A DNA stretch of 64,000 bases from Drosophila miranda (Eukaryota; Arthropoda; Insecta; Diptera; Drosophilidae). Below, piece after piece: positions 1 through 14,899 of this stretch (position 1 is the first letter of the stretch; every line of letters begins with the position of its first letter). The notes below the pieces were generated by a model. That model saw nothing but the letters and a program-made list of their open reading frames with translations, had not been told where the DNA came from and did no database searches. Location of the stretch: contig NC_046674.1 of the NCBI RefSeq assembly GCF_003369915.1, forward strand, positions 20,835,657-20,899,656, given 5' to 3'. The translations under genes were made by a program, and so were the position numbers.

Positions 1-3000
1 AAATGTTTGTAAATAATAGACGATATGCGTTTTCCCCTGCATCCAGAGGCTTTAAGCTCTGCCTAAGCATTGCTAACTGTTCCAGTCTATTTTCATCTTG
101 TTGGCGAGTAATTAAGCTTCTCTTCATTCGGCTGCCCGAAAAACTTTCTCTGCTGTTGCCAGGCTGAGAATGAAGCGCTCAAATTCGGCACACACTCACA
201 CACACAGAGTGAGAGCGAAAAGTTAAAGATTTTCTTCGCTTAATTCTGGTTGTCTCTATCCCTATATGCCCCTCTCTTTCTGGTTTCCTGGTCAAGGGGT
301 CGGGGTCGTTGGCGTCTAAGAGTATATACAATATTTCTTAAATTAAATTATCAAAAAGAATTTCACTAGTTGGCATGCCTAACCCCTGGGCCCCCGCTAT
401 GCCACGCCCCCCCTTCCCACTGTCTACTTCCAGGCAGCAACCTGCTCTAAGTAGTGAGAGGGCGAAAGAGTGGAGGAGGGGGAGGGGGAGGAGAGTAAGT
501 GACCAAACGGTGCAAAAAAAAAAAACAAACGGGTAAAAGAAATTCCGAAAATTTTCCCACACTTCTTGAAGGAGCACAAATCCACAGACGTCTGTCTGAG
601 AGAGAGAGAGAGGGAGAGACACGCAGAAAGAGAGAGAAGAGCGCAAGAGAGAGGACATGCACAGCTACTCATATTTGTTTATGGCTGCTGAAGAAGATGA
701 AGGAGGGGTAGAGCAGTAGGAGCATGTGCATGAAGCACATGTTGCATTTGCCTCCGACTCCGTTTCGTTGTTGATGAGCTGCATTATATGGCTGGCATGC
801 ATACGAGCCGGCGACCGGGACCGGGATCGGGACCGGGAGAATCGGCGACCGAGAGAAGCAGAGAGCTGCAGAATGGAGCCAATGAGCTGGATGGAAGGAG
901 AAGAGAGCAGCAGCACACAGAAGAGATGACGACGTTCGTTGGCATCGACATAGACATAGACTGGGACAGAGACAGAGACACCGATGCCAACGGCAACGGC
1001 AACGTCGAGGCCGTGGCGAATGTGTGGAGGCCGGACAGGCCAAGTGGGCATCGGGTATGGTGCATGGGGTATGGGACATGGGGGCATGGGGCATCGTATC
1101 CACTTGTTGCCGCTATTTACCTTTTGGTTCTGCTTGTTGTCTTTTGTCTCGTCGGGTTTTCACTTTAGCGGTTCTTCTTCTCCTGCCCATGCTTCTCCTT
1201 TCCCTTCAACTCCTTCTTCTTTTTCTTCGTTTTGGTTTTCATTTTTTTTCGTTGCATTGTCTTTGCGCACTGACACCGAATTGCAACTTGCATGAAAACG
1301 CCCTAACGGTAAGGGAACTTTTGCCAGTTTTAAAGGGACAGAGAGAGAGAGTGAGAGAGTCACATGAGGAGGGGGGATGAAAGAGGATGATGAAGAGGAC
1401 GAGGCAGAGAGCTTATTTTGTCATCTATTATGTCTACTAATTTAGAAGAATTCGAAATTTAGTAAGTAGAGAAGTAAATAGTAAATACGCTTTTTTCATC
1501 GACGTATGTATTTATGTATATTCCGATTGTGGGTTGGTGGACATCTTTTTACGCAAATCCCAAGCAAAAACGACGATAAACGATGATCCCATCCCAATGA
1601 CAGCAACAACAATTATTCAACGACGGCGAAGAGAATGAGAACGACGACAGCGACGCGAGAGTTCGGGAGCGCCAAAGTTGCGTTAAGAAGGAAGCTTGCG
1701 GTTCGGCCCAGTGTGGTTGTGAGAGGAACGAGCTGCAAAGACTAACGACGAAAAACATAGAATCAGGGACATTTACTAAAAATTAGCTAAACATTAAAAT
1801 AAGTTTGAAAAAACCCCTACATATTTTATGGTATTTAAATGCCTGAAAGCAACCTGATAAAGTAATGTGGTTTTCATAGCCATTAAGATTGATTCAATAA
1901 AGATAGCCCACTATGAATTTCTTTACTTTAGATAAATTTCTCGCAGATCGCAGACCAACCCTGAGAGCATGGATACGAGTACATAGTAAAAGTATATGAT
2001 TTCCTTACATCCTTGCATTACAAAGAAATTTTCTGTAAAAACAATCGAATAGTCGAATACATGAACTAGAATTTTCATTATTTTCCTAGTTCGTTTATTC
2101 TATGTCCTTCTCGACAATAGATCAATCAGCTTGAAAGTTGTCCGCTAAGAAAAGTGATGGCTTATCCAAAGAAAGTTTCTAATTCTATCGATCAGCTTTG
2201 ATTATCTAGCGGCCATGTTTGGCGATACGAAATCCTAAGGCGAGATGTCTGCGTGATGGGAATACAATATTGTGAAATAATGCGATACTCTTGCTTTCTA
2301 CTTGGTCCCGGGTGACGGGTGCCTGGGGCCTGGGGCCTGGTGCCTGGTGCCTGGAGCCCGGTCCCACTCTCCGCTCACCGGGGTCCCAACCCAGCTGGCG
2401 ACAAGCAGCTGCCCGAATGTTTTTGTTGGTGGCTTTTTGTTTACCGCACGACAAATTGCTTTGCTTTTGGCATCTCCGAGGCGGCTCAGGATTCTCCATA
2501 TATGGCCAGAAGCCGTAGACACTTTGCGTGTCTCGGTGTTGGTGTTGGTGTACTAGTACCAGTACCAGTGCAAGTACGAGTACTCTGTTTGTGTATCTGT
2601 GTGTGTGTGTCTGCACTAAACAAATTGTTAAATTTATTGCCGGTCGTAAAGAATGGTCGCAGTTACAGTCACTGACAAAGCCACGGCTACAGAGAAACAA
2701 CAAATTCCTTAAGTAATGCACTCAAATTTATAGTTCAGACTCAGTCAGTCAGTTGGGGGGAGTCGCAGTCTTGACGAACACCTAAAATTACTAGTACGTA
2801 GCTATCACTGGATGGAAAGCCATCGAAACCTTCTGCCCAACTTTAAGATCCGCAGTTTTGCCATATTCGCACTCGCCCAGATCTACCTGGCTATGACATC
2901 TTTGGCATTTTGGCATTTAATTAATTAGCGAACGTGAACTAACAAACTTAGCAATGCCTTGGCCACTCATTGGCGCCGTTGTCAATCACTCAATCAATCG

Positions 3001-6000
3001 ATCAATCAGCTCAAATCAGCAGCATTCCTGCGACTTGCTTTCGTAGCATGTGGAGTGAAAAATTACTCAGAAATGGTCAAAGAAGAGAGAAAGAGAGTTG
3101 GGAGCATTTGGAATATGCAGGATAGAATGTCCAATGATAGTAATATATGTACGTATGGTATGGTATACCATAGTATGGCATGGTATTCGCTATTGCATTG
3201 CCAACTGAGAAACTTTCAGGATGTGCCGACTAGAGAGCCTAATTGTTTTGGGTTTTGGGGAGGTTGTACTTCATGTGAGATGAATATAAAATACGAGTAG
3301 TTCCTATAGGCGGACTTTTTTCTTTGGAAAAAACTGATGATAACCGATGGACCAATCAAAAACAGAAACAGTTCTTTTTAAAAGTTACTTTCTCGAAATT
3401 TCCGCCAAAATAAATATAAACTAACAAACACACACATAACCATATTGGGAGTTGCCTTTCTTGGTGCTGACTCCCACAAATAGAAACATTTATGCCCCGC
3501 CATTTGAAATGACAGTTTGAAGAGGAAAATGTAACAAATTTCTTTGGATCCCTCATAAAATAGCATTTTATCCAGATCTTGAATATACAAACAATTGCCA
3601 AGGATCGAATGGTTTGCCCGCCCCAGAGGAACTCCTGAATCCCAAGCAAATTAGGAAGCTAATGAAGAATTTACATTGTTTGCCAAAACGAATTATTATT
3701 AAGCATGGCCTGGTCCGGGCCAAAGACACAGCCAGACTGAGAGAGGATTGGGCTCGGGCTTGGGTCTGGGCATGGGCTTGGGCTGCGGATCTCTGCGGTC
3801 AAAGAGAAGCCAGCGACCAATTATATCGCCGAGCTTTGATCTTGCGACTGGTTCTAGGAGCGATGAGGAGGAGGCCTTGGGTCTGGCTGGCCTAGACTAT
3901 TAAGCATACCGAAAGAAAGTTGGAAAATGTGAAGCAATTGTTTCTGGCATTTCGGAGGCACTTTGTTCTCGAGCCGACAGGGGCGAGGCCGTGTCCTCAG
4001 CCTCTAATTCCCACCGCGGATTCGCCAAGCCAAAATTTTTTTTTCGTCGCTCTGTTTCGGCAAAGAAGATTACGCATTGCATACTCGTATAAATCAAATG
4101 AAGCGTGTGCTATGCCCAAAGGAAAGTTCCCCCAATTTCGGACGCATTCAATTAATGTCAGTCGTAAAACGTATGAAAAAACCGAAAGCCCGAAAAGAAA
4201 ACCAAGTCAACACCCATAAGATTTATAGGGTAAACCAATTTTTGTTTCTTTTTTGCAGTTCCCAAATCCACTTAAATGCTGTTCGCTCTGGCCAAGCCCC
4301 GAAAGCCGTTCCACATGTGTGGAGAGGTGTCTCTGCCTGTGTCTGGCTCTGGGTCTGGCTCTGGCTCTGGGTCTTGGTCTGGATCTGGGCACGGAGGCCC
4401 CACTTACTCACCCCTGCACCCAGGGTCGGGCCTTAAAGAGTGAAACACCGACCAGAAAAAACGCTCCAATTTGTCACTCGTGCTTAGGCCTGAGCCTGAG
4501 CCTGAGCCAGAGCGGGCAAGATGCAAAAAGTACGAGTATTGTCATACTCTCACTAAAAGTAGTTTTACGCTTGTGTTTTTTGAGGCAACCAAAAACAGCT
4601 TGGGCATAGATTGTTCTGAAGTACAGGACTTTCCATAGCATTTCTGCAGCACAACTGTTGGCTCTAGCAACATCACTTTCAAATCATTTAATAATAGTTA
4701 GCAGAATCCTTTTTAGGTCCAGTAAAAACATTTAGAGAAGGCTGTAACTTTAGAGCCCATCCGGAATCTTCCATTTCCTAGGGTATCTCCGACTCGTATA
4801 GGCCATACAATTGCCCTGTTATCCCAAAGAAGACCAAAAGAGAAGCCGAGCAGATCGCACAATTGTTATTAGTATCTTTTTGAGAAAAAGCCGCCGTCGC
4901 CTCAGACGGACGGACGAAAACTGAAGCACGCGCTCTTAACAAATTGTGCTACGAATTTATGCGATTCACTGGAGCACCGTGGAGAGAGAAATGTGCGCCC
5001 GATGACATCACGAGCAAAATATGTGGCCCCCAAAAAAGGCGCGGCCACGGCTCAAGCTCAGCCTCAGTGGAGGGCATGGCAGATCTCAGATGGAGATCTG
5101 CAGTCAGATGGAGGTCAAACGGATTCAAACTTTTCTGACAGACACATTTTCTGCTTCGCAACTCGTTCGCTTTTGACATTCCTTCATCAGCGAAACGGTT
5201 GCCAAAAAGGATTCTCTGTCCCCTGACAGGATGCAAACTAGTTTCCCTTTAAGCAGAACAAATTACGAAAGAGATCTTCTCTGGGAGTTATGCAAATTTA
5301 CCATCGTGTGAGATTTATGGGATCTGGGAATGGTTCGAAGTCGCGACTGGGCGTCTGCCCATGCATAAAACTGAAGCAAATGACAGACCGATCGTGTCCT
5401 GGGCAGGATGCTTTGTCCTGTGTGCCGTCCCTCGCGTCGACACCTTTATGAAGTGTTGAAGAATCGGAGGAACCAGAGTCAAGGGCCCAAAGCGAGTTCA
5501 TTAATTTGACATGATCCGTGCTCTTGAAACACTCACTGGGACACTCACTGCGCTGTGTATTCGCATTCAATGCTCAATGTTTATATACATAATTGTTGCA
5601 TAATAACCTCATTAATCAACGGTGCTTGAATGGCAGAGTCCTGTCTGTGTCAGTTTCTGGCGTCTGGCAGGGGTTGTTAAGCATCTGACTTTACTAATGG
5701 TTCAAGATGATGTTTTGATGCATTACGCTTTATGTATCTGCTCCCTGTTCCCTGTTCGCTGTCCCCTAGTCCATTTTTGATAGAAACAAAATCGGAAGCA
5801 TCTGCCATGATTTGTAATCATTTGTGTGTTCGTGTCAAAAAGATGCTAGATTCAGTCTATAGATTGTGGGGACACTTTAATGCTCATCATATTTTCGGAC
5901 AGGTTAAACAAGAGTCTTATCATGGTACTAGGTATATTCCCCTTCAAAACACCGTTTTACAAAAATAAACGTCCTAAAATGTCCAGTTATTTGTTTAGAG

Positions 6001-6341
6001 GTGGTCGATCTTCTTCATTCCTAAGTATTACTTTACGTGTATTTTTGTTGCTCTTTCGACTGTCGCCCGTAACATTGACAGAAACAGAAACAAGAGGGAT
6101 GGGGATGGGGATGGGGTAAGAAGACTAGAAAAATAAGAAGAAGCTGTAGAACAGTCAGTGGCAAAAATATGTCCATGTTCCGTATTCCTCGCTCCATCTC
6201 CCTCGCTCCTTAGTTTTGCTCCTTCTCCCGCTCCAACAGCTATCTCTATCTGGCTCTCTATGCAATGCAATTCTAAAAATTGAATTATTCATGGCGATTG
6301 TACGACAATCAATTGAAATTGAAATAAAATGCTGCCTGCCA

Positions 6342-6418
6342 AGTTGTTGCCGATGTTGTTGCTGTTGTTGCATTTGTTGCAGATGTTGCTGTTGTTGCCG
6401 CTACTGCTGCTGCTGCTG
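6342..6418. repeat. GTTGCT/GCTGCT trinucleotide-rich repeat
   Basis: Imperfect tandem of GTTGCT, GTTGTT and GCTGCT units about 77 bp long. It gives polyleucine and polycysteine reading frames with no support as genes. Confidence 0.7.
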
Positions 6419-9150
6419 ATTTTGCTGCCGCCTTTGACATGTGCGCAGACCGATTTTTCAGATACTTTTTTCGTTTTGGCCCGACTTGGCTTGCGTTCGT
6501 TCGTTTGTTCGTTCAATTGAAATTGTGATTTAAAGTATCTGTATCTGGATCGATTTGGCATCGATCGAATGTCGCCAAATGTCTCCCATCGAAGCTCACG
6601 ATGGCATGCTGGCTGGCCCCCAGACAGCAGGAGATTTGTCGCCTATTTTGCTTGTGGTTTGCTTTGGTTTTGGTTTGATTTCTTCTGATTCTCGTTTTTT
6701 GGCCAGCGGCAATTTGTATTTGGCCATGTTAGTGCATAGATCAGACTTGTTCAAGTGTTCAAGTGTTTGGCAATCGTATTTGGGACCTGTTCAACATTTT
6801 CTCGGAAAAGTTTAGCTGCGGAAAGATCTCCAAACCTTGAGAGCTTTCTGAGAATGTATTCTACAATCCGTGTGATTTCGTTGCGGATCCCTTTATTGCC
6901 GATTGACAAGCAAATTGACGTATGTTAAGCTAGAAGTTTATGATAGAGAGAATCGGAATTAGATAGGGGATTAGATAATTCGATATCGTACATCGTAAAA
7001 AACTAAAACTAAAAAAATAAGCTCTAATTTAATTTGGATGCTCTCACCAATATTTGCCTGTTCGGGAGGTTCCAGTTTTCCAATTCTATAAATTACTCTA
7101 ACTGGAAATAGCGAGCTTCCTATGGAATTTTTCTCTCTGCTCAATGCAATCGGATTAAAATTGCCCCTCACTCTGTCCTTGCAGCATAATTTGAGGCAGA
7201 TTGCGCTCTAATAAATATGAGCAGCCATCAAAGCTAATGCGCCAACTCATCACCGGGAGATGAGCACGCGAGTAGGCGAGATATGCGCCCCGCTACCAAG
7301 GCCCAAACTTAATTAAAATTTCGTCAGATATGGAGACGGAGAGAGAGGCAAGACGAAGACGAAGAGGGCAGATTTGCCTACGAGCAAAAGAAATGTTAAT
7401 ATGACTGCGCAGTATCCGTAGCAGCTGCAGCATCCGCAGCAGCAGCACCAGCCGCAGCACCAGCCGCAGTTTTAACTAAGATTATGACGACAATGATGCT
7501 GACAGGCAAAGCTCTGACTCTGGCTCTGGAAACTACTGAAAAGAAACTAACCAGATTCCTGATGCAGTCAGAGAGTCAGAGTCGGTAGTCGGTAGTCGGT
7601 AGCCGGGAGTCTCCGTTCCAGTTCATGGCTAAATGCTGCTCGTGCTGTGATAAATTACACGTCATTTTAGAGTGTTGCGCTTCCTTGTTACTCCGTCAAG
7701 TGGTGTTGACACGGCCGCAGCGAATGCAGGGTATTAAATGATCTTCACTGATGCTCGAAACTCGAATCGAGGCTCCTCTTGCTCTCGCTCTCGCTCGTTC
7801 TTCAAGTGCTGTTATTAAAATGAAATCATCATCATCACGATGTGACAGAAACCGCGAGAGGGATACACTGGCGAGATGGATGCCTCAGGATCAGTTGTGC
7901 GAGCATCTACTCGTAAGCACGGATCTGGCTTATGACAAGAGAATTCAATTAGACATATGAAAACGCGTTGATTGTTCTGCCGGAATGGGAACTGTTTGGA
8001 GCTGCCGCTTCTTAAAATCTACTTTAAACTAGGAACTATTAACTTTGTTCTACAGGACTCTATGGTAATATTTTTAATCTGGAGAATTTGTTTGATTAAG
8101 TTTTGCGGCTATTTAATGTTAATTTAAGATATTTGTTGCACTACTGAGATTTTCCAGTAGCTTAGTTTATGAATGATCATTTAAAAGTCAATGACGTTTC
8201 CGCGAAATTATCCACTATGACAAAAAACAAAAAAATTTAGTAACCCTATTTTCATATACTTATGTCCCGTTATTATTTGCTAAAATTATTTAAATTATTA
8301 TTTAATTATTAAACATATTGACGAAATTGAAATAAACAAAAAAACAAATTTCCGATATTTTTTGATACTTTTAAAGTCCGATTTTCCTTTACTATTATCT
8401 CCCAAAAGAAAGATGATACATGATAAAAGTTTATCCATAAAGTCTATCTAACATATTGAAGTACCTAAAAAATTATAAACAATTTTCGCAACCTCGGTTA
8501 ATGGAATATTTTTTTGCTTTATTACCCCGGAATTCGGTAACGTAACGCCAATAAGTAGGAATAGGAAATAGGAAAGGTTTTCGACCTGGCTACCTAATAA
8601 CTATTAAAAAATACAATATTTTTCAAAACTAAACTTTTTTCTTATATTTTTTTAACAATAGGCCACACATGGTCTATTGTGGTGTATAGTAGATTATAGT
8701 GGCGAATATATACGGTTTTTATGTGATAGCGATATTCAAGGCGGGGTCAGCTCTGAGCTGAGATTGAAGATATTTACAAGACAAATTTGCAAGAAGTGAG
8801 TGCCAAGTCCAAACTGTTCAAGGGAGTTCCCTAATGCGATCGCCACAGATAGAGAGAACGATAGCGAGCCGAGAGAAAGGCAGGAGATGAAGACGTAAGA
8901 TAGGGGAATCATAGGCATGGGTGTAGATGACAATAGGGTTTAGTGGTCAGTGCCGAAATGACGAGCAATAAAATTGACTTACTTTACTTTTGCACTACTG
9001 GCTATTATCTATGGACTAATGGCTAATATCGGCCTGCGCAACCCAACAATTTTGTTTATCAACATAATTATTTTCAGAACTAATAGAGTGTTACTAAAAA
9101 TATTTATTAATAACAAATTATTATTAAATAATATCGCAAAACACAATCTT

Positions 9151-9552
9151 GAAAACAAGTTTTTTGCTTAAGTCTTTTGTATTTGTAGGATTTTTAGGTT
9201 TTTATCATACAATTTTTGTGATTATTAGCAGATGAAAGGATTTCTTTAAATATTAAAAATTTTAATTCATATACACTGAGAGAAAAATGGCATTGTGAAA
9301 AGACACAAAACATTATTTAATTTCAATATTCGGTTCATTTATATATATTTTAATTATAAAATATATTTAAATCGAGTATTTTCATATTAATGACAAAATT
9401 TAAGTGAAACGCCTCAATCTCGACTAAAAATTAAATAGACTCGTACATAATAGTTTTCAATAATCCTTTCATCTGCTGAAAATCACGAAAATTGAATAAA
9501 AAACATTTAAAAATGCTAGAAATGCAAAAGACTTAGGCAAGAAACTAGTTTT
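9151..9552. repeat. Foldback element with ~92 bp inverted arms
   Basis: The left arm (about 9151-9242) and the reverse complement of the right arm (about 9459-9552) align over their full length at roughly 80 percent by eye. Both arms end inward at the shared block GCAGATGAAAGGATT and both contain AAGTCTTTTG. The AT-rich spacer is about 216 bp and shows no coding potential. This is the layout of a small non-autonomous foldback or MITE-like element. Target-site duplications were not resolved. Confidence 0.6.
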
Positions 9553-10841
9553 CACCATTTTGTTGCACGAGCTTCGATGTTTTTTTTCTTTCTTTAGTTT
9601 GTTTACTTACTCTCTGTTTTTACTCACACTGAACGGCGGGCATTACGATACTCTGTGCCCACCTCTTTGCCACTTTAGTTGTCCAATACGAATACAAATG
9701 AATGCACATTTACAATAAAAAATATAAAAAAAACCAAACCGAATTTAACACTCTCGCACATACACAAGCGCAGGAAATAATAACAGTACTGTGTGTAGGC
9801 AACAGCCAACGAATCAAGACATTTTCAATGAATACGAGCGAAACATTCATATATATCCGCATATATACATCCATTGCATACATACAAATCGTGCCGGTGG
9901 CAACAGCCAACCACAGTTGAGCACGCACCACCGAACAGAGAGAGACTTGGGTAAGAGAATACAGTGCGAGAAATTAGGATTAAGATGTGTCACATTCGGC
10001 AATCAATACATAAGAGTCATATTTGCGCCTTACTTTACACCTTTTCCCTCAATCTCGATGCATTTACATAAAAAAACTGTTAGAATTTTACCTATAATTA
10101 AATGACAGAAATAATTCCGTTCCGAGCGTTGTGATATTATTATTAGAACTCGGCATGGGTAGGAATAATAATTGAATTTCTCAAAAAAAATAATATTATT
10201 TACAGATTTTTTTTTTTTTGTAATATTCGAGGATGGATAATATTTTGAAATTTTTTTTTTAGTTTATGGGTCTTGAGAGCGTGCTCTTCTCTCTTGCTGT
10301 GCCACAAAAGAGAGCGCAGCAGAGCAGAGCTGAGCCGAGCCGAGGAGCAGAAGAGCAGCTGTTTGAAAAACAGGAACTGACTGTTGGGTTGTGATGATAT
10401 GATCTTTGAGGCCAGGGCCACACCGGGCCAGTCGCAGTCTCAGAACGACGATGACGATTCAGTCTCGGATTGGACTCACGCTGCCAAGCATCGTCGATCG
10501 CGAAGTTCTTCGGCGTTATGTGCGCCACGTGAGTGTTGCGAGTGAGTCTCTCGAGTGCCGTCGCTATATCATCACCGTTTAGGCGGATCAATGATGTCAC
10601 TGAAGATAATGTGCTATGAAATGTGCTATGGTCAGATATGATCTATTGATAATGCAGAGATCATCCAGTTTGTAAGGAAATCTGATCAGTCAAAGTGTTC
10701 TGTGAAATTAAAAACATATACAAATATATATAAATAAATATATGCAGTGTACCTTTTGGGATCTACAATTTATGCAGTTTTGGAAATATCCAATTATAAA
10801 AAGGTAACTACGCAATGTACAAAATATATAAAATTAAAGAC

Positions 10842-10955
10842 ACAAAAATCCTTTTAAGATTTAATGGATTTAATAATCAAAAATATAACATTTAAAAGAT
10901 AAAAATCCTTTTAAGAAAGACAAAGATTTAATGGATGTAATAATCAAAAATAAAG
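10842..10955. repeat. Local direct duplication of ~45 bp
   Basis: Unit 1 (about 10842-10887) and unit 2 (about 10900-10955) share AAAATCCTTTTAAGA and ATTTAATGGAT followed by TAATAATCAAAAAT. Unit 2 carries an extra block of about 10 bp. It is probably a replication-slippage product; no function is evident. Confidence 0.6.
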
Positions 10956-13900
10956 TATTATGTTTTTTTTTAATTTTTTTTAAGTTACAAAATACTATGT
11001 TAATGTTATTGTTAAATAAATATGGAAATATTTATTGTAGAATGGAACGTGCCAAAAAAAAAACCTACAAAGTATAAAACTATACGAATGCTAATAAGTC
11101 GTAATGAAAATAATAATTAAATTGAATACATTTTGCATAAATAGAATAAATTAATGGCTATCAGCGATTCAAATAGTCAGATAAGATTGTCAATGAATGT
11201 TAAAAAAAAGTATTACGGCACATATATTCGATTTCCTGCACAACTTGATTGAAACGTAATATTTTAGGATTCTTTTAGAGACATGCAATTTGAAATAAAC
11301 TGAAAATGTGTCAGAAACGAACTTAAATGAAATATTCCATTTAATACATTAAAGCAAAGTGCATCAAAAAGTGGCAGACTTGCCAAGTGGACCATTGAGG
11401 AGAGAAGTCTTTACCCTTTTAGCCACCCGTAATTGCATAAGCCCTTAACGAAAGAAATATAGATTTGGTAGGCCCCAAAAAACAAAAACAACAAAAAGGA
11501 GTAGTAGAGAAGTAGAGAAGCCAACCGAAACAAAAGAAGCTCATTGACATGCTCATTAATAATGTTATTGCCTTTTGTGCGATAAGTGTCAAAAAATTAC
11601 TACAATAGGGGTAGGGCAGAGAAGATGCTGGGAGATGGAAGATGTATTCCAGCACTTAATTGTCCAACTGCTGTCGGCAATCAAGCAGAAAAGGGCCAGA
11701 GACCGGGGCTGGACTGGATCGGGAACCGAGCTGGGAGGCCACGAAAGGACGCAGACAATTCAAACTAGAGCGTGTGACTGCTGAGTGGATTTGCATATTC
11801 GGAATATCCGTCTCCAGTGGAGTGGACTCCATTGGCAGGGCTAATAATAAAGCATATTACCGGCAATTGTCTGGCCAGAGAGATGATCACGGAAGAGCTG
11901 AGACGAGGGGTTTGGGTTCTTGATTCTTGTTCTATTTTGTAGCCGCTTCAAAATATTTGAGACAATCGTGGTTTGCTTGTTTGAACACCTTTTCTACCTT
12001 TGTTTCCCTTTATCTGATTTGGCATTGTCCATCATTTTGTTTGCTTTAAAGGACACATTTTTTTGCCCGTTGTTTATTATTCTTATTGAGGAAAATCCTT
12101 CTGCTTTATGTGCATTCATTTTGGGTCTGTCAACAGCAACTTGATGAGCTTGTTGAGAATGTATCTACATACATTCAACTGATCTGGTTCTTATTGTCTA
12201 AGCCGCTTCGTACCCGTCGTCCCCCCATCAGACTCCGCTCTGCTCCTCTCCTCTCCTCCCCGCTCCTCTCCTCTCCTCACCGATTCGGAAAACATTTTGT
12301 AGATCTCCGCAGATTAGATCTGAACAATCATCCACTTGGCTTACAATCAATACGGATAGTTTTTAATTAATTGTTTGTTCAAGTCGAATGTGTAACATTA
12401 ATCTTGGTTTAAATGTGGCTTAATCGATAAGCTTGGCAGCTGGGGATTGTTTCTATTTTGTGATCGCTTAGGTCCGATATAGAAATGAACAATGGGAATC
12501 TCTTTATGAATTTGGAATGCCACTAGTTGAATTCAATAAAAAAAGAGACGAAGGGAACCCAATAAGATCCACCAACAAATGACAATGAACCAAGTCCATC
12601 CGAACCACAGAAATACTCACACAAAATTCTCCTTCCTTCCTTTTCCTTAAAGACCTTAATTAGCAGTTGGGCTTGTGGAATGGGAACTACAAGTATGTGT
12701 GTCCTGGTACACGACTTGGATCGGTATTTGTCCATTTGATGGGGGAAACGGAGGATGCATGAGACAAATCTCTTGAATCTCTTGAATCTCTTGAGAGCCC
12801 AATTTGTGTCCGGTTTTGTAAAGCGGGCGGCCTTGGCCAGCATCGTGATTGTGCCAAAAGGATTGAAGCCGCCTTTGGATACAAATCTGCCAGTTTATCG
12901 CTTCGTGGTCACTCCTTTCGGTTTGCTTAAAAAGGCCAGAAATGATTGTGGAAATTTGCTGTAATTATATTGAGAGATAAGCCGCTAAAGGACAGGTTTT
13001 GCGTGAAATTAGTTTATCTTTGCTAGAAAAAATCTGTGATAGTATATTGGCCTTCAATCAGAATGGGAATTAGTATTAATTTTGATTACTGGTTGAAGCC
13101 GGAATGTAGGAAAAGATTTACACGGTTAAGAATTAAAGTATACATATGTAGGATATACATAGGTATTCCTTTCTTCGGTATCCCAGAGTTTTTGCTTTAA
13201 TACTCCCTTTAATTTAGAACTAAAACTACCTCAGACCTCACCACTTGGTGTGTTCGCTTAGGTGTCCATATCTTGACATTGTCCGGCCCCAGTGGCAGGG
13301 CTGACAGTGGCAGAGGGAGCTGCAACTGCAAACTGCAACTAGAAATGTGCCCAGCAGGTGGTGCCACAACGTGATGCTGCTTCTGTGATAATGGTTAACC
13401 CCAGGCTCCGTGCTGCCCCTCCAACCCATAGCCAGCCTGCCAATGCCCAGCACTTTGCATATAAACGCTCGCTAATGGACACCAAAGGTGACAGCAGAGC
13501 CTTGCTAAATTGGCAAACATTAAATTTGCACCTTCACAGCGAGCTCCAGCTCCGCAGCGGAGACAGGCGCGAGCGAAACCGTGACAATTTTCGGCACAGC
13601 GGTGCGCTTTTCCAGAAAGCAGCAAAATCAGCGGCAGACAGAAGACACAAGAAATCTTCAATCGCTTGAGCTTGAGCTTCAGAGGCGACCCAGAACTGAA
13701 ACTCTTGAACACTTTGTGCTCCATAGATAATCTTGGTTTCTTACAGCAGCAGCAGCAGCAGCCAAGTCAGGCCAGGCCAAGGCAAGCCAAGCCAAAGTTG
13801 GTACTTAATGGGGGAGGATCGTGGAGAAAGATACTCGTACTCGGATAATCGTATCGCAGAGAGTTTTGTCGGAAGGAAAGGATACGAGCATAGCTGTATT

Positions 13901-14899
13901 GAGAGTAGGTACATCATTGAGGGTCCTTGGTGACCTGCAGAGCCCAATCCAATGGTCTACTATAATGATGGCCAAGTTGCGATGGTCCATGAAAGTGTTT
14001 CTACATATACTGCACACAGCCACACGCTTTATGGAAACGTTAACAACCAAAAAAAATGTCAAAGAATTTATAATGTATTGTAATTGTACGAGTATATCCA
14101 TGACAAAATCGATCCCTCCCCAAGATTCTCCATGCTCATCAAACAGTTGACGTAGAATTTTCGTAATTTTCGTTGTTATTGTTGCTGCTGCGGTCTTTTG
14201 TTTTTGCTTGACCTTAAGAGCTTTATGAGCGGGCAAAACAAGTCACAGCATGCATTAGATGTGTGAACGTGAAGCCTTCTGTGGGAAAGGAAAGAGAGGG
14301 GGCAGTGGCAGTGGCAGTGGCGGTCGCCGTCGCCGTCGCAGAGAGATGGAGAGAGGTGGAGTCGAGGTGCAGGGTCTGACATTGCCGCGACCGAAACTTT
14401 GATGGTGCAAGCCCAAACCGGTCGCTGCATACCTCAATTTCTATCCACGACCTGTGGCAAAAAAAAGAAGAGAATTCAAAAATGAAAAAGAATACAAAAT
14501 AAAGTAAAGAGAAACGCAGTGGGTCATCGGTTATGCCTGTGGTTGTTGCTGTTTCGATGGCTCTTCTTCTGCTGTGCTGCCTTTTGGTGTGGCTTTTGGC
14601 TTCTTTTTTGTTGTTGTCAAACTGAGAGAGGAGTTAACAAAAAAAAACACAGACATACACTCATATAAAAAGAAAAATAGTCGGCAGAAAAAATCCCATC
14701 GATAACAAGGACAATCGTGAAGAGACCGCCACAGATGGAAGTTTTTCAATTAAGAGTTTCGGCAACAAGCTCTTGAGAGCCCAAGAATCATACTTTCTTT
14801 AGAAACCACTCATTAATGATTTATCCTTAGTATTTAGTATATATATTCTTGACTTAAAATCTGTGCTTTAACTTAGAAACAATTACATTCGCTTTGCAG

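Larger units (their letters stand above)
1..14899. other. Gene-free region upstream of eagle
   Basis: I find no open reading frame here with recognisable protein features; the longer frames lie over purine/pyrimidine or hexamer simple repeats. Low-complexity patches include GA-rich DNA near 600-650, CCTGGTG-type hexamers near 2310-2360, CTGGCTCTGG-type repeats near 4330-4390, GTTGCT repeats at 6342-6418 and CAG/CCG repeats near 7415-7470. Because the eagle start codon lies directly after a splice acceptor, at least one 5' untranslated exon and the eagle promoter must lie upstream, possibly in this stretch. I cannot place them with confidence. Confidence 0.6.

Noticed and set aside
665-1103. 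Two overlapping minus-strand frames of 140-144 codons
   Set aside because: They overlap in different frames over hexamer and GA repeats, with low-complexity S/R/C-rich translations and no motif.
2206-2721. 171-codon minus-strand frame
   Set aside because: It lies on CCTGGTG and GTGTTG simple repeats, and the opposite strand is open in several frames too.
10259-10600. 113-codon minus-strand frame near GAGA-rich DNA
   Set aside because: Not recognisable as a protein and the composition is mixed. It could be a 5' UTR or control region, but no site decides it.
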